From: Pristionchus mayeri
Taxonomy: Eukaryota; Nematoda; Chromadorea; Rhabditida; Neodiplogasteridae
DNA length: 64,000 nucleotides
NCBI GenBank assembly: GCA_036245805.1
Contig: BTRK01000004.1
Coordinates: forward strand, 26,769,541-26,833,540
Direction of reading: 5' to 3'
Shown: positions 48,401 through 60,131 of the stretch, one piece after another
Layout of the letters: every line of letters begins with the position of its first letter
Position numbering within the stretch: position 1 is the stretch's first letter
Program-made: the position numbers and the translations under genes
The notes under the pieces: model-generated
The model's database searches: none
The model's input: only the letters and a program-made list of their open reading frames with translations
What the model was told of the DNA's origin: nothing

Positions 48401-51400
48401 CCTAAGGCCAACTTTTCACAGAAAAAACCTTTCCCCATTGATGTTTCCTGGTTCTCGCAAAATGCCGTAGTGCAGATTTCCCGATCATTCAAATCAACAA
48501 CGTTCAACAGAAAAACAAGTAACTCACTCTCATACTGTGCCTTTGATGTTTTTATCTTATTTTCAATATATTTTGCATATTTTGAAAAGCTAAAATCGTA
48601 TCTAAGTGAACATCAGGTTGACTGACAGTGTTTCAATTTGATTTGACGCTGTTGTACACTTTGGCGTGTGTTTTGACATCGAAATCTCTACAACCAAAGG
48701 TCCTACAGTTAACAGATCTGAAATCTAAAGTCTATCTGATAGTATAATTAATAATAATTTGTGTCGTAACCATTCCTATGCATTCCGTCTTTCTGTTGGT
48801 GCGTAATATACGAATTCCGAGTTTCTGCCTCATTAATTCCTACTCGAAGATGGCTCAAACTTAATTTTTAAGAGCTGTAATGTGAAAATTCGGATTCTAC
48901 GAGTGAAAATGTACCAGAAAAAATGTTCAAAAGTAAAATTTAAGAAAAAATATTTTTTTCACATTCTGGCCCTTAGGGTAGTAGGGGGTGAAAATGTCGA
49001 AATTATGGATACATATGAAATCATACTATCTGGGTGTATTTTCACTCGTAGAATCCGATTTTTCACATTAGAGCTCTTAAAAATTAAGTTTGAGCCCGCT
49101 TCGAGTGGAATTGATGTGGCAGAAACACGGAAAAATTACGCACCACTAGAAACTTGGAATGCATAGGAATGGTTCCGACACAAATTATAAAATTACGCAC
49201 CACTAGAAACTTGGAATGCATAGGAATGGTTCCGACACAAATTATTATTAATTATACTATCAGATAGACTTTATATTTCAGATCTGTTAACTGTAGGACC
49301 TTTGGTTGTAGAGATTTCGTTGTCGAAACACAGGCCAAAGTGTACAACAGCGTCAAATCAAATTGAAACACTGTCAATCAAACTGATGTTCACTTAGATA
49401 CGATTTTAGCTTTTCAAAATATGCAAAATATATTGAAAATAAGATAAAAACATCAATGGCACAGCATGAGAGTGAGTTACTTATTTTTCTGTTGAACGTT
49501 GTTGATTTGAATGTTCGGGAAATCTGCACTACGGCATTTTGCGAGAACCAGGAAACATCAATGGGGAAAGGTTTTTTCTATGAAAAGTTGGCCTTAGGGG
49601 TACTTTTCCATGGCGATTTTAATGCGCCTAATTAAAAAACTATAGCCCCCAAAATATTTTTCAGGACGGTAATTTTTAGACAAATTTTTGATTTCAAACG
49701 GCAACAACTTTTTTCAAAGATGAGCTAGCCTTTCACTCCCAATAGTAAAAATGCTTATCTCGTCGAGACCTTTCAGAATTACTATATATGTATGGGGTTT
49801 GGATGAGCCGTTCAAAATATACAAAAACCGACCACCCAGGTGCAGTGCGATACACGAAATGAGGGGTCAAAGATACGGCTTTCTAAGATCGATTTTCGAA
49901 CTCTACGTGAAAAGTTACCCCTGGGGGCATCTTAAAATAAACACTTTATTTTTCACTGTACGGCCTATAGGTTGAATTGCTCAATTCTCTCAGATAGTCA
50001 CTCATAATGCACTTTGCGGATGGGAATTTTTTAGAATAGTTAGAAGTTGCTTAAATCTTCAAGAATGGGGAATCTATTCCAGAAATGGATTTTTGGACGA
50101 AATGGACAGAAATATATTTTTAGGTAGACTAGTGAACGATCAGTTCATTTGGTCATAATGTAATTGTACGTTTAGGTCATCTAATACCCTCAAGTTTTCC
50201 GTAGACTGTGCACCCCACTGGATTGCAGGAAGTGCAATCGAAAGAGAATAAATAAGTCTCACTTAATATTCTTCTCAGGTCCGAGAATGGTGTACGAGAG
50301 GGGAGTTCCATCAAATACGGCCATATGCAACTCATCGAATACCACCTCCTGCAACAGATTAAGAAATTGAGTATTGCATTTACATTTCAAATTCCATGAC
50401 GGGAACTCAAGAGAACTAGAGAACAAAATTTAAAACATTCGCTCATGGGAAGATTTTAACAAGTAGTATGCAGGTTGTACTTAATTTTACAGCACAGTTT
50501 CATTATGTTCGCGGGATGGATCACAGATCGGAACAATCTCACTAATGGATAAACAGTGAAACCTGAAGATTCTGAGCGACTTCCTCAGCTTCTCTCAGAA
50601 TAACTGATCTCTCTGCCTCCACATCCTTTTTATGTAGTCGTGAGTGAATTAGAATGTCCGAGAGAATATCCGTAGCTGAGAATCACATGACTATCGTCAT
50701 TGGCAAAGGAATATTTGTATTGTTCACTCACACCGTTCAATGTCGTGGGCGAAGCACTTGGCGTAGTACACAGTCTGCTCTCTGGAAGTGTATGCATTCA
50801 GATGGGCTCCCATATTCTCCACCTCCAACTCCAGATCGTATCGAGTACGACGAGATGTTCCCTGCAATCCCATTTTCTCCATCTCATTCGGACTACGTTA
50901 ATTGAATTGAATACAGTATGCTACAACGCATCGGTGGAACACCTTGTCATAAACTAAAAACGAATACCATCAGATTACTATACTGTGAATTATCTGTGGG
51001 TTCTTATGATACATCCCTGGTATCTACGTGCCGTAGAATTTCAAGAGCAATTTCCCAATTCCCACAAACCCAACTCATATTTCACACCTGTATTAGAACG
51101 TACCTTGAACGCCATATGTTCTAGGAAATGAGCCGTCCCATTGTTCTTCTCATTTTCGTATCGACTTCCTGCATCAATGAAGACGCCAATCTAAAAGGAG
51201 GAGTTTTTCCACTATCAAATGCAGTGGATATTCACAGTTGCCGTGGGCATATTCGTGTTCTCGGTTGCTACTCTCATTCCACTGGGAAGAGTGGTCACTG
51301 TCGTCTTCGGAGAGAAGGAAGGAGCTGCAGATGTTGAGAGAAGACGAGAACCACGGAGAACCTCCTGCATCATCATTATCACAATTAGATTCATTACCAT

Positions 51401-51554
51401 TCTACATTTGCACATCGAATCTCTACTTCAGAGGTACTGAACAAACGCATAGGGGAAAAAAGTACTGCCTGAGGTTCAACAAGTAGTGCAATTCATGACT
51501 CACCCTTCCGACGTTTGTGATTATCTTCTTCCCAGGATACCATCGTGAAGACAT
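45447..51554 (-). CDS. mppb-1: Mitochondrial processing peptidase beta subunit
   Basis: Zinc protease subunit that removes matrix-targeting presequences. The start at 51554 gives an Arg-rich, acid-free leader ([25 protein letters not shown]). [20 protein letters not shown] is near 51310, then the metal site HFLEHMAFK (HxxEH, about 51130). [20 protein letters not shown] (about 50800) carries the distal acidic region. Further exons: [17 protein letters not shown] (50600), [19 protein letters not shown] (50300), [12 protein letters not shown] (47920), [20 protein letters not shown] (47740) and [17 protein letters not shown] (47540). [24 protein letters not shown] and [19 protein letters not shown] follow, then [16 protein letters not shown] and the end (stop 45447-45449). 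The intact HxxEH favours MPPB over the inactive UCR1 core protein. One intron holds a 2-kb palindrome. Confidence 0.94.
45967..45984 (+). repeat. Poly-G tract, 18 nt
   Basis: Uninterrupted run of 18 G in an intron of mppb-1. Confidence 0.9.
48008..50003. mobile_element. 2-kb foldback element in mppb-1 intron
   Basis: Termini gagtgactatctgagagaa (48008) and ttctctcagatagtcactc (to 50003) are perfect inverted repeats, flanked by ATAA on both sides. Arms of about 900 nt carry ccgtacagtgaaaaat and cccccaggggtaacttttca. The unpaired centre (about 49130-49245) has a tandem ~57-nt repeat (cgcaccactagaaacttgg twice). No transposase. Confidence 0.85.
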
Positions 51555-51783
51555 CCTTCAAATGATACAATCAGCACAATAAATCTTGAGAGGTTGCGAA
51601 ACGAAGATGACGCATACGCGGCAAACATAAGGAGAATGGGCGAAACGGATGCTATAGTCAACGCTTAGAAGAGACTTAGACAACCTTGTATTCTCACTCC
51701 CGTTTCAACTACAAGTGGTATAAAACGATTGAGAAAGCGCGATCGAGTAAAGAAGTGAGAGGGAAATAAGAAAAGAAAGAAAG

Positions 51784-54343
<2,560 letters not shown>

Positions 54344-54780
54344 ACCCCCCCCCCCCCCTCACTCTAAGTATACATGATATCTCTCCTTCTTAGGATGACC
54401 TCCTTCCGCTAGTTTAATCTGTGATCATAACTTGAGTCCTCGCTTGTCTCTCCACTCTCCTAATGGGTGCTCCTTCATTTGCTTCACACTTCACTTATCT
54501 CCAACTCATTGTTTTCTGCCCAATGTATTTGATCTATTCGAATGTACTTGTTGTATCTCGAATGAAAACACTTCCTTTGCTGACCCTCGTCGACCTTGGC
54601 TCCTTCCTCCTCTTCCCTCTCTCACTCACAGCACCCTCCTTCCCTCTCTGTCTCCTCCCTTCTGCTTCCTTCTTCCAAAACAGTCTCTTCGATCTCCTCG
54701 TGTCTCCTCTCCCTTCCTCCATCAACAAGAGTGCCATCGTTCCCTTCACTCCGCCCTCTCAGACTCCTCCCCATCAGACG

Positions 54781-54782
<2 letters not shown>

Positions 54783-54835
<53 letters not shown>
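54783..54835 (+). repeat. (TC)n microsatellite, 53 nt
   Basis: Uninterrupted TC dinucleotide run ending 40 nt before the start codon of the next gene. As an upstream pyrimidine tract it could act as a promoter GAGA-type site or in trans-splicing, but that is inference. Confidence 0.9.
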
Positions 54836-54838
<3 letters not shown>

Positions 54839-54875
54839 GTCCTCCCGCTCTTCTCCAGTCTCCCTTCCGACCACA

Positions 54876-55986
54876 ATGAGAGTCGTCCTCTGTCTCCTTA
54901 TCGTTCCCGCTCTTGCTTCAGCTGGTAAGTTGTGCAGCTGGTACTGTAGGGGGATGCACACCCGGTAGACGACCTTTCCTACTCTTCTCTATGTACAGGT
55001 TTCTTTGATGATGTGAGTGGACTGGGTGATGGGATTGGCAACTTCTTCGGAGATTCCTTCAAGGGAGTTCAGTCCCTCGTCTCTGGAACTCAGAAGGTAC
55101 TGTACCCTGTCTGGATGGGATCACCTATCGACAAACGACTTATTTTCGAGAGACAAATTCTGTTTTCGCCTGTCTGCAAGATTTGTTTTGAGTGAAGAGA
55201 ACCCTCTCGTTCTCGGATTTATGTTATTGGGGAATACGGTGTCTACTGAAACCATGAGGTACTGTTGAGGATCTCGAAGGGAATGTTGGCCGTGTGATGG
55301 ATCTCCTGAAGGGAATCAAGCAGAAGGTACCTTATACAATACGATAGATCGATTATCGATCAATTCGTGCAGATGCCTATTCTGGAAGCGATCGCCAGTG
55401 ATTCTCAGAGGAAGACTCTTCGACAGGTACAGTATCCCTCCCTTCCTATCCTCTCCCACTTCTCCCTCTGATCTTCGATCTCTGCAGGTCGATGGATTCC
55501 TGCAGACTGTGACCTCGTTCTCCAACTCCGTAAGTTCTTCTTCTTCTCCTTTCTTTCTCTCCAATTTTCTCCCCCCACCTTCCGGTGGTTTAGCGGGGAT
55601 TGCTGAATAGCCCTTTTCTCTTCTCCCCCCCCCCCCCCTATACTCTCTCCCTCAGCTTCTGGTTAATCGTAGTGATGATTATGATGTGAATACTCGGGAG
55701 ATCATCTGCAAATCTATGACAGATTAACACTCTTCCCATAATCTCTATTTATTGTTCAGGTCAAGTCTGGCGGAGAGGCTCAGTTCAACCAGAACAAGGG
55801 CAAGTGGATGGATATGGCCAAGTCCATGTTCGAGGTAAGGTATCTCGTCTACTGTACCCTCTCATATATCGATTGCAGACTGGAGGTCTCAACGACATCG
55901 TGAAGCTGATCGCATCTCAGTCGTCGACGACCTCTACGTGCTTCATCGCAGCCGCAGTTCTCCCCGTGGTGTACCTCCTGCGGTAG
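54876..55986 (+). CDS. Small secreted, probably GPI-anchored protein
   Basis: Exon 1 (ATG 54876) encodes a signal peptide, MRVVLCLLIVPALASA. Short exons follow: GFFDDVSGLGDGIGNFFGDS (about 55000), DLEGNVGRVMDLLKGIKQK (about 55270), MPILEAIASDSQRKTLRQ (55375), VDGFLQTVTSFSNS (55490), GEAQFNQNKGKWMDMAKSMF (55760) and TGGLNDIVKLIASQ. The ending is TSTCFIAAAVLPVVYLLR (stop 55984-55986). A leader, a small amphipathic-helical body and a C-terminal hydrophobic tail after small residues fit a GPI-attachment signal; a tail membrane anchor is the alternative. Family not recognised. Confidence 0.65.
55625..55638 (+). repeat. Poly-C tract, 14 nt
   Basis: Run of 14 C in an intron of the small secreted gene. 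Confidence 0.9.
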
Positions 55987-56518
55987 ATCAATCGACTATC
56001 GATCGAGGATTGACCATCATCCTCCTCAGCAACAAATCACTTCTTTCCTGTACACAACCACGCATCTAGCTACCTCTATCTATTCCATGATGTTCTTTAT
56101 GAATTATGTATTATATTCGTGTATAAATTGATTAGTGCAATAAGAACTATCACACTTTCACGAGTTCTACCAAAAGTTACGAGTTACCCAATATGTCGTA
56201 TCGTATCTTTCTCGTCAATAAACAAAGTACGAGGTAGGAGAGGGGCAATTGAGAACGGACGAAGGGGGGGGGGGGGCGAAAAACAACTCTCTCCCCAACT
56301 CGACTCCACGAGTTGTAATAGTAAAATCGATGGTTGTGTTCACCGACGGCAGCTCATTCTCAATACGAGAAGTGACGAAGACACGAGGGAAGACTCCCCC
56401 CCCCCCCCTTCAGAAGGATGCTCTCCCTTCACCTCCCCACTAAACAGTTCCCTCTGACACGCTCCCCTCTATGAAGTGGGGACAAGTTTTCGTTTCGACA
56501 CCCTACATAACTCATAGT

Positions 56519-56555
<37 letters not shown>
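56519..56555 (+). repeat. Poly-G tract, 37 nt
   Basis: The longest homopolymer in the window: 37 consecutive G between the small secreted gene and LIPT2. Such tracts fold into G-quadruplexes and in worms need the DOG-1/FANCJ helicase for stability. Confidence 0.9.
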
Positions 56556-56556
<1 letters not shown>

Positions 56557-56715
56557 GATGTGTTGTGCACCATTCACAACCGAAATGAGACGGAAGAAAG
56601 GAAGGAAAGGGTTGGTGGATGGGACAACCGAGAATAGACACAAAGAAACGTCGTCTTTATCTGGAAGAACACAACAAGGGATTTGGATAACAAGAAGAGG
56701 GATCAACAAAAACAT

Positions 56716-58846
56716 CTATCCTATTCTACTGCTATTGGGGGTCACAATCTCATAGGCAGAGGGATCTTCGTCTACAGTAACTCTATTAGCCTCTAGATGA
56801 AATGATTGGGAAAAGGCGTCTACGATACGGGGGATTACGGTAGCTACACTACAGTCAACAGAATGAGTGGAAGGGAAAGTCTCTCGAAGGAGCGAAGTCA
56901 TTTCCACGCCCGAGATACCACAAGCAACGATCTAAAATGTTTATAAGAATATGCAATAACACAATAAAAACCTCCTAATCCCTACAATATTTATTATCCG
57001 CACTCATCGATTCATTTTATATAGATCATAAGAATGGAAATCTTATCCGAAAACACAATGAATCATACTGTTTTCGACTCATATTCTGGGTGATTATATC
57101 AATTGATACGATATAAAAATTTTCTTCTAAACTCGTCAGTTTTTCTCTCCTTCTCCCATCTGTCCATGCATGACAAAACGCTTCCGGAATAGTGAAGCAT
57201 TTTCATTCCAACGACTAGATTTCTCTTCTCATTCTATGCTCGATTTCTCGACGAACGAACCTTATCAAACCAGGCCAGATCCACATCACAGTTGAGTGCC
57301 AGCCCATGCCCCGTCACTCCGTGCTGCACTGAGACTCCCAGTGAGGCCAGCTTACGACGTCCTCCCACCCACACTCCTGAAACAATCATCACTCTCATCA
57401 CAGTTAGGCTATACTCTTATCACCCTTTATATTATACAACATGGCAAATATTAGCTATGCATAGAGAATTCAGTACTGCCGCCTTGTCTCGTTTCTTTGC
57501 AGATAGACCATTTCTTCCCTCTATCAATCTCAGCGGATTGGTTTCTCTCCGTCTCCCCAAGGCAGAATATGGAACAACAATAGAAAACAATTGAAGAAGA
57601 GAAGAGAAAAAATGTATTGCAGACAGGCGGATCGGATAAGAGATGTACTACTACTGTAATTCCATAATTTGATGAAAACATTCAAATGATCGATTAAATA
57701 CGAACTTTTTCATTCTCCTATGATTTTTGAATCTGGGAAAAATTTTTGAATCGAAATTAATTTTTTTTTTCGAACTTCTGAATTGTGCCCAATCTTTTTC
57801 AGCCATTGTACATTACCTGATAAATTTAGAGGCTGACGCTCATCGGAGACAAAAGTTTTTCATTTTTTTCGCGAAAATAGAGGTCTCGAAAAATCGATTT
57901 CCCCAGAAATGCATCGAGTTTAGGTACGGATTCAAAGCAACAATGGATATATTTCCACCACATGAAGTAACGTTCCATAAATATTCGATGAATACTACAA
58001 TTCAATTTCCAAAAATGCAAGCGAAGAAAAACTGCCCGCTAGTTACCCGAATAATACATTCTGTACGAGCTCATCTCAGAAGAAAGTTATGAAGATATAT
58101 ATTTTCGGGACATACTTTTGTCAGGTACTGTATAAGAGAAATGACAAAACTGACCTGGCAACCCGTCCACTCTATCTACTCCTTTCACTCCCGATTCACT
58201 CGCTGTGCGTATTATACACTCTTCTAGCTGCTCCACGTATCGACGCACCCCCAAAACCTAAAATAATTAGATTCAAATACATTTTCCCCGGAAAACATCA
58301 CCATGATTGAGCTACTATAACATTTTTTAAATGGATTGAGGAACTAAGGAAATTACCTTCCCAGTTGAATCTCTCAATCCTTTGAGGGCTAAAATTGGAT
58401 AGACTACGAGTTGACCTGGACCGTGGAAAGTTATCAGACCGCCGCGGGATGTTCTGTGAAACAGATTGTTGAAATAGATTTGGATATTAATTATTCCAAC
58501 CTATGAAAATCAGCACCAAGATATACTAGACGTCTCTCCTCTTCTTCTGAGACAGTATTAGATCGGATTCCAACTGTGTATACAGGGTTGTGTTGTAGAA
58601 GGAGAAGGAAGTGTCTGACATATTAAGAATATAGGATGTTTTACTTGTTGCACGCAACGCATGCAACCTTGGCATCAGGATACCGCCCTTACATGGTAAC
58701 TTTGGTTATTATCAACGACTGTTAAAAACAAACCTTGGAAGACCATTAGTGAGAGATTTCTTGACTATTTCAGCGAATTTAGATTGTTGGGTTAATCCCT
58801 CTGAGTATGAGATTGTGCCCAATTTAATGAGCGATAGACGAGACAT
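56716..58846 (-). CDS. lipt-2: Octanoyl-ACP:protein octanoyltransferase (LipB/LIPT2 family)
   Basis: Transfers octanoate from acyl carrier protein to lipoyl domains, the first step of mitochondrial lipoate synthesis. Starts at 58846: [37 protein letters not shown]. Then [18 protein letters not shown] and VYLGADFHR (about 58600-58510), [20 protein letters not shown] (about 58430, the family RGG..TFHGPGQ motif), and [26 protein letters not shown] (about 57370) carries the catalytic Lys, and [16 protein letters not shown] follows. The last exon has [13 protein letters not shown] with the catalytic Cys, ending at 56716. The intron between 57400 and 58150 holds AT-rich sequence with no exon. It follows mrpl-42 by 39 nt. 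Confidence 0.92.
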
Positions 58847-58885
58847 TTAAATTAACAGTGGAATTGAGAACTAATAGATGTATAA

Positions 58886-59452
58886 TCAATAACGCTTGGA
58901 TCGAGGACCCGCCACAGCTCGAAGCCGATCTTCACGAGTTCTGAATAACAATGTTGTTGATAGTTAAAAATAGGTAAAATACGGTCAAATCAGCCAAATA
59001 TTAATAATCAAGATCACAATTGGCGATAACTGACCTGGTGTACCACTCGTTCTTATCCGTGTAGAAGATCTCTTTAAGATCAGAGTTAGTAGGACCGTTT
59101 CTCAGATCTCGAGGGAGAGTTGAAATATCCCTTGCGAGAACCGATGTCTACAAGGCAGAATATGTACAGGTTTTTAAAAAAAGTAGGATACATACCTTAG
59201 ATGAATATTAACAAGACTATATAATATAGAAGATCAAAACCTCGGCAGAATCAGTAACAGGGATCGGCTTAGTGTTCTCGTAGGGAATAGGCTCGGCTGG
59301 ATGCCAAGATGCTACAATTCCGTTTGAGTAGACAACCGTCTTTCTGAAATGCATATATGCATACATGTGCATGAAAAAATCCATACAAACCTGGACAATG
59401 AAGAAACAGATGTGGTCAGATAACGCTTGAAGGACTGGAACAACATTGACAT
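58886..59452 (-). CDS. mrpl-42: Mitochondrial ribosomal protein L42
   Basis: Large-subunit mitoribosome protein. Four exons from ATG 59452: MSMLFQSFKRYLTTSVSSLS (a mitochondrial leader), KTVVYSNGIVASWHPAEPIP with YENTKPIPVTDSAE, then TSVLARDISTLPRDLRNGP and LKEIFYTDKNEWYTR, and TREDRLRAVAGPRSKRY before the TGA at 58886-58888. WHPAEPIPYENTKPIP and the W-Y-x-R end match animal MRPL42. It is just upstream of LIPT2 on the same strand, so the two are probably co-transcribed. Confidence 0.88.
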
Positions 59453-59834
59453 CCTAATCACGTATACATGCACCACGATATTACCTGCAATCGGAGGGCA
59501 ACATACAAATACGCCGAACATAACAAAAGGCAAACAAATCAATAAAAAGAATGCCGCGGCATGCCGGAACCGGAGGATGAAATACCGTATCGACTATTCT
59601 GCATTATTATAAAACACATCATCTATCATGAAACAGTTTTTTCAAATAATTTTTTTAAAGCTTTTTTACGTGCAGTTTTACTGTGTAGCATACAATTTAT
59701 GCCTCGTAAAATGGTTTCTTTTATATAGCTATGAAATTACAATTATGGAAAAAAACAAATGCAGAATTGTTTGAAAATATTGAATACTGTAGTTGAAATG
59801 GGACACAGCACTGATCTATGCGTAGAGTCCGATT

Positions 59835-59982
59835 TAGAGTTCCAAAATCAGGTATTCAAACCTAAATTGCATCGATTCGCTCCGCGCTGAAGCCGATCTC
59901 TTCATTTCCCACACTATCTCGCTGCTCGACCGGTCGAGAGAGTGTGGGAAATGAAGAGATGAATACCTGATTTTGGATCTCA
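59835..59982. mobile_element. 148-bp MITE with 8-bp target duplication
   Basis: Flanked by GTCCGATT at 59827-59834 and 59983-59990. Termini tagagttccaaaatcagg and cctgattttggatctca are inverted. An internal hairpin pairs atctcttcatttcccacact with agtgtgggaaatgaagagat. An 8-bp duplication points to the hAT superfamily. Confidence 0.75.
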
Positions 59983-60131
59983 GTCCGATTATACAAATAG
60001 TATTTACGAAAATGCTAATTAATTCCAATGTACACTTTTTTATTTATATCTGTTGTCTATAGCAGTCGAATAGAACATGTGAATCGATTTGAATTTGGTG
60101 GTATTACAATGCCTGAATTTGTTGCTGGTGT

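Noticed and set aside
49116..49246. Two ~57-nt direct repeats as a CRISPR-like or satellite array
   Set aside because: Only two adjacent units, inside the centre of a foldback; no spacers and a eukaryotic genome.
54432..54968. 178-residue plus-strand frame with a Ser-Leu repeat
   Set aside because: Generated by the (TC)n microsatellite upstream of the small secreted gene.
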